From NCBI RefSeq assembly GCF_947623445.1, contig NC_135241.1, positions 20,214,501 to 20,278,500 on the forward strand: 64,000 nucleotides of DNA, read 5' to 3'. The notes under the pieces were generated by a model that was not told the origin of the DNA, did not search any database, and worked only from the letters and a program-made list of their open reading frames with translations. A program made the translations under genes and the position numbers. Positions 24,146 to 36,055 of the stretch are shown piece after piece; within the stretch, counting starts at the first letter, position 1; every line of letters begins with the position of its first letter. Origin of the DNA: Clavelina lepadiformis. Taxonomy: Eukaryota; Chordata; Ascidiacea; Aplousobranchia; Clavelinidae.

Positions 24146-27100
24146 CTACTTACAGCAAACTGCAGGCGGCAATCCAGCAATTATCGGTACTAGAGTCGCA
24201 GGACCCCCACGCTTTACTGAATAATAATAATGTTTGTAAGTGTGACGGACAATGGTTTACTGAAATGTCGTTTATCTTAAACATTCAAACAGCCAATCAC
24301 TGTAATAGCGTAACAGTAGAAAATCTTGATGTAGATATCCGCAGGAGAAAGCTGCAGTTAATATTTGTGGCGTATGTGCTTGGGATCACAAGCAGGTGTT
24401 TTTCGAGTGTCAAGGAACAAAACAAGGAAACATCATCTTCAAATAATATGAAGAAAGTGTTACCGTTATCCAAGTTTATTTGTTGAAATATAGATTTCAA
24501 TACGAACCTACTGTAAATCTCTAGGTTCACAATATGATATTGCGAGAGACGTTTTAGTAGCATTTTTCTGCCAATTTTTGGGTAGATTTAAAATTAAACA
24601 TTACCGATACTTGAACACTAATTCATTGACATGCGCTTAGAAAAGAGAAGCAATAGCGAAGTAAAATATGTTACCAAGCAGAAGTCATAGCACATACATA
24701 GATTACTAACTTACGAGCATATGCATAAGAAGGTGACGTTGCATAATCAGGTACATTGCTGCTTAGCGACTGCGCAGAAGCTGGTCTTGTAATTGGCGAT
24801 TTAACCTGCAAGTTAAGAAGTTGTACCCATACAATCCAGACTATCTTCATAAATGCGCTTGTATGCCGCGGCATAACATACAAAAATTACCGTTCAATTA
24901 ATACGTTATTAATTATGCTTATTTAAGATTTGAGCATACCAACTAAAACAAACCTTCCATGCGTGCAAACCAATAGCTTGCTCTAAATCTTTTCTCTTGC
25001 TTTGCCTTCTCTTATTGTTTTGAATGAGTGACACAAAAATTTGGGCTACAATAATAAGCTTTGATTATAAAAACTAGCTGAGATTTATTGAACGGTTTTC
25101 TGTTCAGGCTGAAAGTGAAAAAATTTTTGTGATGGACGGGAAAATATTATTCCATAAAATGAGGTAAGTTGGTTTGGTCAAAAGAAAACTTGGCATATGT
25201 TATAAATAATAATCAATTACATTAAACCATTGGTGACTGCAATACCACTCACTGATTGCACTTGAGTCTCCATTGAGTGAAACTAAATATTGTGGATTTG
25301 AAGAATAAGATGGATGGTTAATGCTGCCACCAGAAGACCCCACTGCTTGCCACTCACCGATTAAGTCATGATTGGAAATACTTGCTTCACATTCTAAATA
25401 AATTTCAGATTAAAAACATCAAGCGTGGTGCTATGTTGTCAAAAATGATTTGATATTTAAGGATCAGTATATCTTTACCGTTTCTAAACACCAACAGCAT
25501 CACGATTCAGTGACAAAACCTGAGTTTACAAAGGCATAGCTCAGAATTTGTGTAATTCCTTTTGACTTAACAGCTTCATAAAAAGTTTAACATATCACAT
25601 AAAGATCTTGTCTAACCATTAAACACTGCCTTCATTTTAGTTGTTGTAAAAGTGAGCACAGCTCTTTGACCAAATAACTGAGAAAGTGGTACTACAATAA
25701 TTTGACCTTCGCCAAAAGTGCTTCTTTGTGGGTTCATCAGTTTCATCTAAAAAAGTTTTAATTGCAAACAACTATCAAACAGCATCAGGTTTTCAAAAGA
25801 TTTTAAATAATACCTGTATAGCTAAATTACATTTGTTGCATTAAGTTCAAAAAGTGGCAACTAACCACAGTGTCTTCAGCATTTTCATGCACTCCGACAA
25901 TAACATAATAATGAAGGTCTGTTGATTCTCGCCGGAATTGTTCATATTCTACGTACACAGAAACTACATAGAATAGCTATATCATTCACTATCTTAATTT
26001 CATAGTAATTGGCAGAATTACCACATTGATGTGTTGTTAACAAACATTATTATCTATTGATACATAATTATAAAGTGATGCAGTCGTTAACATCATGTCC
26101 CTATACTACAATGTGATAGCACCATATATTACCTTTAATACACAATACATCTGTGGCAACCAAACACCCCATTACATTTTTTTGCTGCAAAGTTCGTTCT
26201 AGTTGCTGTTTAACTATGGCGAGTTTGGTCACATCTAAGAGTTGTTTGCGCCAGCAGTAAGAACCAGTTAACAGCATGAATGCTTCAGATGCTCGGCCAG
26301 AAGACAGTGCTTCGTAACATCCATAAAATCTGCAATGCAATTAACTCTATGCAACAAAAATCCTAGGCTTAAGAAACAAAAAAGGTCATTACAAATTTCT
26401 TCATTTATGTGTGTAAATTTTTTGTTGGTAATTTGTATTTTTTTAGCTTCAAAGGCTGGTCTGTAATACCTAGCAAACTAACTTTGCACAAGCCTTCTCG
26501 AGCAATGGCAGCCAAAATACATCTCTGTCTTGATTAGAGCCAAACAAAAATCGTTTTTCTACTGTAGGTATTGTATCATCAATGATGACATCTGTCCATT
26601 CAGCTTTAGTTGAATCCCAGAGAGTAAATCTCCATGAGCCATCATAAGATTTATCACAAAAATTTGCTATAGTAGAATTAATAAAAACAAAACGTTAGCA
26701 ACGTATTTTAGGTTTAATTTGTGCTACTTAGTAGTAGGTGTGTAACGTTTAATCAAGTATTATTTCTGCTCACAACTTATGAAAGATAGTGGTCACCCAA
26801 GCTGTAGAAACGGTCACATACACCAAGCTATAATACTTGCAATGAAGTGCAGAATTGAATACAGGACAGTTCTATAGTAAAGTCTAACAAAATTACTGAG
26901 TCGCTTGGCTGACTTTCTATTGGTTGTAATAGCCTAGACATTATGCTGACGGACAAAGGCAAAGCGCAAATTATGAAATTGTTCCAATGCTGGAAAGAAG
27001 AGGCTGGACTCCAATAAAATGCGGGACGCAAGGATCATCACGCGGTACAAGGACCAAGGGGGTTGCAGCATCTATAATAATCATCGTCGTTCTTTTTGTA

Positions 27101-29422
27101 GTCATAAAAAGAACATAAAGTAGACATAACCAACTTCAGGTTGAATACAACTTCTTGCCGGAAAGAACACATCATTAATGTCAAAGAAGAACAACCGGAA
27201 TTAGAATCAGACTATTGGAAAAGAAAATTGCATTAGTGCATCATTGCAACAGAAATATCGCATCTTTCCATTTCAATGCAACATGCAATAATGTGATAAC
27301 AATCAAAGAGACACTCTATTTTCCCCAGTTTATTCTGAGATTTATGCCAAATTTTGTTGCAATAATGGAAATGTCTTCTACAGCTATGTTGCAACAACAG
27401 TCTTAGCATTATGTACGATGAACATTCTTTTTCAACGCAGACATGTACACTATTACACCCGGCAGGGCCGTGTATAGCAAAATGTAGGCCCAGACTAGAA
27501 AGTAAATTTGGGCTCCTGCAAAAATTAGGTAAACTCTTAAATACATATTTAATAAACGGCCAGTTAACATCAATGCCAATTCAAACTCTATACAGATTTT
27601 AATGAAAACCCGTTTAAATTAAATTATGTTTTTTATACTCTGCAAAATGAGAGTTTATATATTAAACCAGAACACAGTTTGAAGGGCCACATCTTGTCCA
27701 TATGGGCACAACAAATGCATAGCTATGGTGCGGTTGGAATTCGATAAAGACACAAAAATTTGTATTTCTTGTACAATACCTTCTAACTTTTGTGGTATCA
27801 CTACATGCTTTCTTTGTGGAGGCATGGCAGTTAGTGTGATTCGCAAATAGTGTGATTTTTCGCAGTTAGTGTGATTTTTTTCAGTTAGTGTGATTCGCAG
27901 TTAGTGTGATTTTTTATTAAAAATGTAATCGCTAATAAGTGATATATTCAAAATAGTTTATTGTCTTGAAAATTCTCTTTGTAAAATAGCTTCTGTTATA
28001 TTACATCAATTAAAAAGCACGTATAGCACGAGCACAGACTTCGAAGGAAGCCGTAGTATATCAGTAAAAAGCTTTCTGCCTTTACATATCAGTTTATTTG
28101 TTCGTATTATTATGACATCATAATTTCAGTCTTGAACGAGCTTTTAACATCATAATGAGCTTTTTTTCATAACCCTGATAATAACCTGTACACCAAAGAT
28201 GAAGATATGAAGTAGTATGTACAAAACCATAAAATAAATTCACAACTTGCAAGAAAAGAGTGTTACTTCCAAGCTAAATCAAAAATAATGTGCCCACAAA
28301 GACTGCAATTAAAAGATTGATCTTTGTTGCGAAGGGTGCACTTCTTCAGCTTACCAGTTAGGTTTTTATTGTCAGCAATTACAACAAAATTGTAATTTTT
28401 GCATAATCATAATACCTTTGTTATTGGCAAATATCTTCTTGAGATTGAAGACATTTTCGCATAATGTATAGCAGACTGAAATGAACCAACAGTTTCCAAG
28501 CTGTCCTTGAAGTGGGAAGTTACCCAAATGTTCACCAAAAAGTTTTGGATTTTTACATAAATCCTAAACATTGATAGAGATACATGTATTTTTTAATATA
28601 CAATAATACTCAAAATCAAATTAATCTCAGAATCTAAGCCGCATAACAGCTTTAATTTTTTATGGCATTTTTGATACTGTTCATCAGAACCACTGAACAG
28701 AAGGAATTATAGTTAAAGCCAGGTCGCAGTGCATGACAACACAGCAATGTCAAGTAGAGAACCCAGTTTGCATAACTGCGAGTATGACTCTCTAAACACT
28801 ATACGAGATAAAATGTGTAAAAAATTTTAAACTTTTTTAGGACCTTTTAATGTAACTTGAGTTACATTAAAACAAAAATAAGCAAATACTGTCAAGAACA
28901 AAAATTAGCTACACGCAGAGCATTATAAATCCGATAAAAATAAAGAAAATTTATTCACAAATATTGTTGATACAAAAGGCAAATGTATTAAAAATTAAAA
29001 CCTTGCAAAATGCATATGCTTACATGTGGTTTTATCCATTCCACTTTCGAGCAATCGATATCCAAAGCTGAGGATTCTGAAAAACAGATTGCAACATCAT
29101 CTTTTGAGCTTACCAACATCGTTAGCACTCAAGTGCTAAGCACCAGTGTAGTATGTCATTTTTGTTGACAGATCAAAATATGCAACATGTTGTTTACTCT
29201 ATACAGCCTAAACAACAAAAAAGCTTTTAAGTTGTATGACAGGAATATAGATAATCTATGAAACTGTCCAAAATAAAAACATTATGTTAACAAGCAACCT
29301 TTTATACTCAACAATTACATCAATCAATCGATTTGATTCTGGCCTTCCTGCAAACAGTGACCATGAAACTGCACTTACATGCAATCACACTCACGGGTGT
29401 AATTCAGAAGTGCTCTAACCAT
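24146..29422 (-). CDS. Divergent calpain cysteine protease, closest to calpain-10, eleven proposed exons
   Basis: Calcium-linked intracellular cysteine protease family. Exons in transcript order: 29422-29395, 29076-29024, 28563-28416, 26666-26483, 26329-26133, 25948-25866, 25746-25617, 25393-25253, 25045-24954, 24805-24715 and 24216-24146. They give 405 aa with continuous phases. The catalytic Cys is C52 in GQLGNCWF, His is H216 in LHYYVIVGV, and Asn is N236 in LMNPQ. Cys-His and His-Asn spacings (164 and 20) approximate conventional calpains. The segment DVFWLPLLEKACAKFYGCYE, then ALSSGRASEAFMLLTG, strongly resembles calpain-10. A C2-like domain III follows (GEWQAVGSSGGSINHPSY, SNPQYLVSL, QIFVSLIQNNKRR). 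The protein is short against calpain-10 (about 670 aa). It lacks the usual N-terminal DPxFPA motif, part of PC2, the NPWG tryptophan and a second domain III. The first and last exons are the least certain; a GTAAGT donor beside the stop allows a longer C terminus. Confidence 0.78.
26965..27200 (+). pseudogene. LINE reverse-transcriptase fragment in a calpain intron
   Basis: The translation contains MKLFQCWKEEAG, then after an in-frame stop MRDARIITRYKDQGG-SIYNNHR, and later LQVEYNFLPERT. These match, in order, the conserved stretch of non-LTR reverse transcriptases around LYKNKGD..CNNYRGI..L and NRLQ..LPE. Several stops and frameshifts make it dead. It is antisense to the calpain. Confidence 0.65.
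27828..27916. repeat. Five-copy tandem repeat, 16-19 bp unit
   Basis: The unit is CAGTTAGTGTGATT followed by CG, TTTTTCG or T-runs, with the second copy varied to CAAATAGTGTGATT. It lies in the large calpain intron (26667-28415). Confidence 0.8.
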
Positions 29423-30007
29423 GGGAGCAGTTGCATCCACTTCCTTTTGCCATGCAAACAAAAAAGTGCCCTTTGTGACTTAATAATTAACTTGAAAATG
29501 GCTTTCTATGTTATCTAATTCCACCATGTTGTTAAATAAATTGTCTTATCACTTTTTCACATAACTACACATATTCGCATAAATCACATGTAATACGAGC
29601 CCATTATATTAATACCCTCTCTCTCCCTTTAAAACCCATTGTATATTCGGAAAAGGGATATGGCATGTGAGGCAGTAGCTTTAGGAGTTCCCTAAACAGT
29701 TTGCATCTTTATGCCATATCTGCTAGTTTGTTTAAAAAAATACCCAGGCGAGTCTAAGCCAGATCAGTGATGTAACTGTACTACCGGTAAGTAGCCCTTG
29801 GTCGATCTGTCAATCCTTTGTCAGTTGGTGTGGCATGCATCACTTGTTTTGCAAGCTCTTCCTGAAGCATTCCAGTGTTCGATTTGATTCCGATTTGGAT
29901 TTCAGGGCTCTGCGTTTGATCTAATAACGTCATGCCTAGGAATGCACATACTACAATAACAAATCCTAAAGAACCGAATCTAATTTTCGTATTTTTCCAG
30001 ATCCTAG

Positions 30008-30340
30008 GAACCAGTTTTATTCTATAATTGAAGGTTTTTATTGGCACAAGCAGGAGGAGTTGCTGTCATTTGTTATTTCACATTCCAATGCTTTCAACTG
30101 GGTGCGTTAATTGTCATGAATTAAACCATCTGTCATGTCAGTTTGACAAGTTTCAACTTGCTTGAACCAAAATAATTTCGTGAGCCTATTACAAAGGCAA
30201 AACAAAAGCACTCCAGTGCTTAGATTTTTTAACTTTTTTGCTATTCTAGAATAGAATTCGAAATTCTAGATTCTAGATTTGAAATAAATTATTCTAGATT
30301 ATTCTAGTATAGTCAATTATTCTGTATTGTACGTCCCTAG
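30008..30340 (-). repeat. Left arm of a ~330-bp inverted repeat, partner at 37345-37998
   Basis: Its reverse complement matches the plus strand at 37345-37998 almost throughout. Matching blocks include the poly-TCTAGAATAG core and the long block GGTTCAAGCAAGTTGAAACT to GACAATTAACGCA. The match ends near AATTATA(G/A)AATAAAAC. The partner carries a 324-bp insertion. It may be a dispersed repeat family present as two opposed copies and not a single foldback unit. Confidence 0.75.
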
Positions 30341-30539
30341 TCATGCCGCGAACCATTTTTAAGATTGCAATTTCTAAAACCCGCTCCCATGAGTGCACTC
30401 TTTTTGTCATTATTCAAGACTCAAGAACATAGGTGAAAGTTGGAAGGAAGATTGAAGTCCTTGCTTCATGAAAACCAAATGATAAAGCTCACAACTAATC
30501 AAATTTGTTTTTCTAATTCAGGTGTCCAATGTTCTGCCT

Positions 30540-31170
30540 TCCATAAATCATGAACTGCCTTTCTAGTGTTCAATAAAACTTCTCCACCTGCTTCAGTGAG
30601 CCGGGATTCTGGAGAGGCAAGTTAGCTCAGTTTACTTTTTGTCTATTTTCATCCTGGTGTTATCACAAACAGTTGCAAAACGATAGAATGCATGCTGAAG
30701 ATCAAGTTTAGAAGAAGCCAGGAAAACCAAGCCATCCGTGACCGCATACAATAAATGACTGATCATACTGTTTCAAACAATGAAACACTTTTCGCCAAAG
30801 CTGTACCTGTCCATTCAGTTCCTGAAATTACAAAGAGGAGATGTGATAACCCACACCCTTGGCAGAGTTCAACATCCATACTGAATGGTTTTGACTTCAC
30901 ACACTGTTTAAACAGACACAAGCTCCAGAGCAAGTGAACAGAGAGTGAATGGCTATGAGTAGGCTGTCATCAATACCGTACTCCTGCAGTACTCTTCAAA
31001 GCTTATCTCAAAATTGGCATATGTACGTTTTTAGAGGTCAACGAAGAAGGTGTATAGACATCTTTTTCATCTAATGTGGTCTAACCATGACAAAAGCCAC
31101 AAAGTTTGTATGTCCTCAAACTGTAACTCAACCATCTCATGGCAATTGTTTTCAGAAATTTCAAGACATT
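30540..31170 (-). pseudogene. Decayed LINE reverse transcriptase
   Basis: On the minus strand, VELCQGCGLSHLLFVI corresponds to the R/LRQGCVLSPLLF motif of non-LTR reverse transcriptases. It is followed by the altered catalytic region YAVTDGLVFLASSKLDLQHA, where active elements have ADD, and by a downstream segment with FATVCDNTRMKI and K-TEL. The YADD box is lost and there are several stops. It appears to be the same family as the fragment at 26965-27200, but in opposite orientation. Confidence 0.7.
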
Positions 31171-32805
31171 TGACAAGCTAGGCTAAGTGGAGAGATAGGC
31201 AGTTGCTAAAATTTCCCCAGAAAAAAATTTTTTTTTTAATTAAGCATTTTTCCAACTACGTATTGTAGCTTAATTGACATTGGGTGTGATTCACTTCTGC
31301 ACAAAACGCCAAAGCGATATTCCTTGTGGGCCTCGTGAAGTGTAATACTACTTAAATAATGCAGCCGTGTTACTGCCATACTTCCCACACATGATTTATG
31401 GTCATAGTAATAGTTACCAAAGGACGGTTATTATACGTCACATTAAAAAAATTCTATTCTGCTATTGCCCGGTTTCAGAAAATGGGCAATGTGGGCCAAG
31501 ATCGAGGTGAAAAACATTGCATGCATTTCAAATCCATTTACATAGTGAGTGGAGATGGATAAAAAGCTGGTTGTTGATGTTTTGTGTGCATTAAATATAA
31601 CAAAAAAAATAGGCTGCATAATAATATAATTTGTTCCAAACGTTCGTAATAGCAGCTCCGCTACATAATTTTCGTAATTATTGTTAATCACGTGCAACAC
31701 TGGCTTGGTGTGAATGCAGCAAATTTTACTGCACCATAGGCAATATCAACTCTTACTTTTAACCTGACTGGACATAGGCTACCCAGGGTGCAGTTTGTGC
31801 GATGTGTTCGCCAAATACGTTATGCCAACTGCAATCTCTAAAAATACACACAGTGCTCTTTTTCATTCAAACAAAATAAAATTGGAGAGGAGCAAACTGA
31901 ATTTGCAGTTTGTGCCAAGATGTGACATGGTCCATGACATGCCGAGGTTAAAACAAGTTCATGCCACTTGACTGTAGGTCACGCTGAAGATCTTCGGCAC
32001 AACTCACATATAATGTACCCTTACTGGATACATACACATGTTCCCGACGGGAAAGTAGTGGTTTTCGCTGAGAAATTGTGCGTGCAACGACGTAAATTTG
32101 GCGTTGTATCCCAGATTGGAAAGTTTGCTAGGTGCGCAAGGGATTAATATTAATTGCGCATTTACTAGCTATTGTTTCATTTCATCTTGTTGTGCGGGGG
32201 ATATTCCACGCAAAAAACAGCAAACTATTCAATCTGGGTTGTAGCTAAAGTAGGATTTTCCCAAATTTCCACCTCAAGGTGTATAAAATCGGCGTCTTAA
32301 TGGAGAATACTTTTCTATTAACTTGGGGCAAAACTATCTGGCACATGGTTCTGTTTACGGGGAAGTACCAATTTCAATACTAATTTTCCTGTAAGTCTTT
32401 TGGGGGCGACAGTAGAGGTGCGTCGAATGGTCGAATTGGACTTTTTGGATTCGGTCCGAAACCGAACTTTTTGAAAAAGAAAACGAATTGTCTTCGCCAA
32501 ACCATGTATTCAACTTTTGTAAATGTTGCCGTGTAGTAACAGTTTCCAACGAGTTTAACCAGCGAGCAAAATACAGTCGGCCTTGTACAACTAAGTCACG
32601 CTTGACAATTCACCCTAATTCTTGCCCCACATATATGGACTACAGTACTACACTGAGTTTGTATGCATACATGCATGCAATATTTTGTCTCTTTCAGAAC
32701 TTACATCCATCCACAGAAGGATAATTTTTACGTACAAACATGCGTAAACCGTAAGTTAACCGGATACGTTAAAAACAACTTCCACCAGAGTTCACTTGGA
32801 ACATA

Positions 32806-32813
32806 CTTTTGAA
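32806..32813. repeat. Left 8-bp target-site duplication of the hAT element
   Basis: CTTTTGAA directly precedes the terminal CAGGGCCGG and is repeated exactly at 37232-37239. Confidence 0.93.
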
Positions 32814-32946
32814 CAGGGCCGGATTAAGACGAAACTGGGCCTGATGCTGCAGCGCAAAAACAGGCCTATTTTTTCTAGGCATTGGTACATATGCATTCGA
32901 CACTCTGACTCCACCGTACACGCGTAATCAGACCGACCAAAGAGCC

Positions 32947-32952
32947 TTTATT
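32947..32952 (-). other. Poly(A) signal of the hAT transposase
   Basis: AATAAA on the minus strand lies about 205 bases beyond the transposase stop codon and inside the element. Confidence 0.55.
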
Positions 32953-33157
32953 GCTTTCGACGCAGTCAGCCAAATTTTAATGAACATGAACAATAATAAC
33001 GACGTGTTATCGTAAAAACTCGAGAGTAACATCAGGCTATGTAACACCAACACAATTCAATACCAATATTGCCTGAAAAGCGGAGTTAATGAAGAAAAGG
33101 CTAATCCATATCAACTTAACGTTGGCATATTGTCAATGCTGCGCTAGTGCTGCTTAC

Positions 33158-35677
33158 TTATACTACTGTTTTTCGAGCCTTAGCAAGCGCGAAATCTTCG
33201 ATCATGTCAGTGCAGTCAAGGCTGCTCAGCACCTCATGTTCAATGCTCATAAGCGCCAGCATGTTTAGCCTTTCCTCCCTCATCGAGGACCGCAGCTCTC
33301 CTTTGACTATTCCCAGTTTTGAGAAGCTCCGCTCGCCGGAGGCATTAGACACCATCAAGCACAGATAGATGCGCAAAGCAATCTCGACGTTTGGAAATGT
33401 TTGAGAAAGGTTCAACGACGACAAAAGCTTGTACATGGTAAGCTCTGCTGACTCGTTCACACTCACCGATTTCTGGGTGCGCATAAATGCAGCAAACTGT
33501 ATGAGCTCAGCCACCAGCGTGTCTTCCAAGTCATCTGGATACGAGGAAACGAGATTTTGAGCTTTATTCTCGATCTGCTTTATGCTCAATGACGTTAGCT
33601 CCGAAAGAAAGCCGAATGTTGTAGATATATCCTCATACGCCTTCATTCGCTTTTCCAGTTCAGCTAACAGTCTGTCGATCATGACCAGATATATATGGGT
33701 TTTGAATGTTTCCCTAGGGGTGAGGTTTTCTTCGTTTGCAGCTCCTTCATCAGGCATTCGCTTTCGCTTACGGCCTCGACGTTCTTCAGCCTTGTATTCG
33801 CCGTGAGGAACCTTTTCGATCGCCATCTGCTCATACACGTCAAATCTGTCCCGTGCAAATTGAATCGTGTCGACCAGTGATGCCAATAAACTAGTTGCCG
33901 TATTCAGACTGACTGTAGGGTCTTGGAGGCTAATGCTCGTACTGTTGAGACGGCATAGGATATCGTTCCAGGCAGTCGCCATAACTGCTGTCTCAAGTTC
34001 GTCCATCCTGCGCGAAAATCCGTCGGCCTGGTTTCTCGTATCGGCCTTCTGCTCCTTATCTGCCGCAAGCTCATCCAGGACTTCTTGAATGCTCTTCCAC
34101 CCTTCTACTAGCGCTTTGACAGCATCTGCACGTTCACACCATCGGGTTCCAGACAAACCTTTGAGCGTTAATGTGCAGCGATTCTTCAGTTTCTGCCAGC
34201 GATATGTCGATTCAGACAGGAAAACGTATAGTCCATTGACAAAATGAAAAAACCTGGTACAGCCAGCGCAGCTATTAACAGCCTGGTCTCCTACCAGGTT
34301 TAAACTGTGGTTGCAGCATGGAATAAAAGCAGCATATTTACATTCTCGCTTCACAATTGCCTGGACACCGTTGTACCGTCCTGACATGTTTGACGCATTG
34401 TCATACGACTGGCCTCTGCAGTTAGTAACATCCAAGCCATTTTCCTTCAGAAAGTTCAGAAGTATGCTAGCCATGTGCGTAGCGGTGTGTCTCATCATAG
34501 GCAAGAATGTCAGGAACCGTTCAACTGGACCCAACGGCAGAACATATCGAATAACAATCGTTAGCTGGTCGAGGTGTGATACGTCAGGTGTAGAGTCAAT
34601 CGAGACAGAGAAATACTTCGCCTTCTTGGCTTCTTTCAGGATGGTGTCCTGCACCTTTTGTCCCATGAGCTGCACCAGCTCCTCGCAAATTGTGGATGAC
34701 AAATAAGAAATGTGACCTTTCCCGCAGTTCGCATATTTTCTAATATGGCTAGCCAGCAGAGTATCGTACTCCGCCAACAACTCAATGATGCCAAGGTAGT
34801 TACCATTATGAGGGGAACCTATGATCTCATCCGCGCCCCTTATAGCAAGGCCACGCTTAGCTAGGAATATCAGAACGTCGATGAGCCGCTTTACAATCTG
34901 GCGCCAGTAACACCGCTCTTCCTCGACCTGTTTAGCGGCTAGGTAGTCAACACGACCGGCCTCCCTCTGTCGGCTCGCAAAAGACAACATAGCCTTGCGA
35001 TGACCATCGCTGCTTTCATGCATTTTTATTCTGGATTCGCCTGTCCTCCAATTGTCGAAACCGCCGGATACGAACTTGGTTGCTTGAACAGCATTACCAC
35101 CGAACAACTTGCATGCAAAGCAGAACACCTTCCCGGTCGAAGGCGAGTAGCACAACCATTGTCTATAGGATTTTTCACCATTGAGCGGATGCGTACGCAC
35201 GAAGAAGGTCTTAGTGCATCGACGTTGGAATGATTCACCTAGGTATTGTCTGGCGCTCTCTTCAAACATCGATTCAGTGTGTTGGCAGTGTTTTGAACCT
35301 TTCTTGGCCCAATATTCTCGAGTGTCAGCGTTGATTTTACCCCACTGTCCTAAATCATTGGTGATATCCTCCAGCGTTTGCGCCAGTGCTTCGCCAGTGA
35401 TAGCGTCTCCTTTCACCTCTGCTCTCTCCGCTGAACTTTCCCGCTCTTTATCCTCTCTTTCCTCATCAGGTTCATCTTGCTTGGCCTGGTCTTCAGGAGC
35501 GCTCGAATTCGCAATCGCATCCGACGCAGGCAATTGAGACGAAGCTGCTCGCATTCCAAAGTATGAACTCAGTTTTGGAATTTTCGCCAGAAGCTTTTCT
35601 TGTTCTGCTGCTTCTTTCCTTTTCTTTTTCGCTTTATCCCATCCACTGAGTTGAGACGCCATAGCAAGCGTGCACAA
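33158..35677 (-). CDS. hAT-family transposase with TTF-type zinc finger (ZMYM1-like)
   Basis: The 839-aa single-exon ORF encodes a cut-and-paste DDE transposase. The N terminus is charged and probably disordered (1-110) and carries basic KAKKKRK. A TTF-type zinc finger follows at about 150-235 (WLCYSPSTGKVFCFACKLF, later H225-type HRK). The RNase H-like core has D361 in SVSIDSTPDVSHLDQLTI, D426 in GQSYDNASNMSG and the CNHSLNLV block. An insertion domain follows, with RW at 512-513. E782 lies in SNASGERSFSKL at the start of the C-terminal hAT dimerisation region. A basic RRGRKRKR stretch (634-641) may be a nuclear signal. All three acidic catalytic residues are present and there is no stop or frameshift. 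The start may be M1 or M6. The protein is very similar in plan to host zinc-finger MYM-type 1 proteins, but here it lies inside terminal repeats. Confidence 0.92.
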   Translation of the reverse strand: MCTLAMASQLSGWDKAKKKRKEAAEQEKLLAKIPKLSSYFGMRAASSQLPASDAIANSSAPEDQAKQDEPDEEREDKERESSAERAEVKGDAITGEALAQTLEDITNDLGQWGKINADTREYWAKKGSKHCQHTESMFEESARQYLGESFQRRCTKTFFVRTHPLNGEKSYRQWLCYSPSTGKVFCFACKLFGGNAVQATKFVSGGFDNWRTGESRIKMHESSDGHRKAMLSFASRQREAGRVDYLAAKQVEEERCYWRQIVKRLIDVLIFLAKRGLAIRGADEIIGSPHNGNYLGIIELLAEYDTLLASHIRKYANCGKGHISYLSSTICEELVQLMGQKVQDTILKEAKKAKYFSVSIDSTPDVSHLDQLTIVIRYVLPLGPVERFLTFLPMMRHTATHMASILLNFLKENGLDVTNCRGQSYDNASNMSGRYNGVQAIVKRECKYAAFIPCCNHSLNLVGDQAVNSCAGCTRFFHFVNGLYVFLSESTYRWQKLKNRCTLTLKGLSGTRWCERADAVKALVEGWKSIQEVLDELAADKEQKADTRNQADGFSRRMDELETAVMATAWNDILCRLNSTSISLQDPTVSLNTATSLLASLVDTIQFARDRFDVYEQMAIEKVPHGEYKAEERRGRKRKRMPDEGAANEENLTPRETFKTHIYLVMIDRLLAELEKRMKAYEDISTTFGFLSELTSLSIKQIENKAQNLVSSYPDDLEDTLVAELIQFAAFMRTQKSVSVNESAELTMYKLLSSLNLSQTFPNVEIALRIYLCLMVSNASGERSFSKLGIVKGELRSSMREERLNMLALMSIEHEVLSSLDCTDMIEDFALAKARKTVV

Positions 35678-36055
35678 AACGCAGCTAAATTTGTAAATTG
35701 TGGAACCGTAAAATTTATCGCATTAACTTGAAAGCTTCCGTTACAATAAACACAACGCCGTATATTTAGCCTACGTCACAGTGCAAAAAAAAAACATTAG
35801 CAATTGTCTTAGAATTAAGGCAGTCGCTAGCGTCCAAGTGAACCCCAATGCTTTCCATCATTTTTTGTTATAAACTGACACTGGTTTCCATCATTTTTTG
35901 TTGTGAACCGGCAGTTGTTTGCACGGTGTTAGCTTGTGAATCGGCAATGAAACAACATTGAACTCAACAATAATGATTGCTAACTCTTTTCCCAACCATA
36001 ATGAGTACTAATCTTACTGCCTTAACCTAATCTATTCCTAAGGCTTAGCCTAACT

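Larger units (their letters stand above)
29423..32805. other. Intergenic, repeat-bearing; no host gene confirmed
   Basis: The interval contains one arm of a long inverted repeat (30008-30340) and a decayed LINE segment (30540-31170), both listed separately. From about 31200 to 32805 I see no gene and no defined repeat. Confidence 0.5.

Noticed and set aside
24094..24486. 130-codon plus-strand frame
   Set aside because: It is antisense to the proposed last calpain exon and has no domain signature.
27472..27490. CAGGGCCGTGTATAGC, similar to a hAT terminus
   Set aside because: No inverted partner or duplicated flank was found nearby.
27828..27916. Possible CRISPR-like array
   Set aside because: Units are contiguous without unique spacers, and the genome is eukaryotic; it is a simple tandem repeat.
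29781..30047. Minus-strand 88-codon frame with a hydrophobic segment, resembling a type II membrane protein start
   Set aside because: It begins at GTG, not ATG, overlaps the inverted-repeat arm whose partner copy has a different, broken continuation, and no downstream exon could be linked to it.
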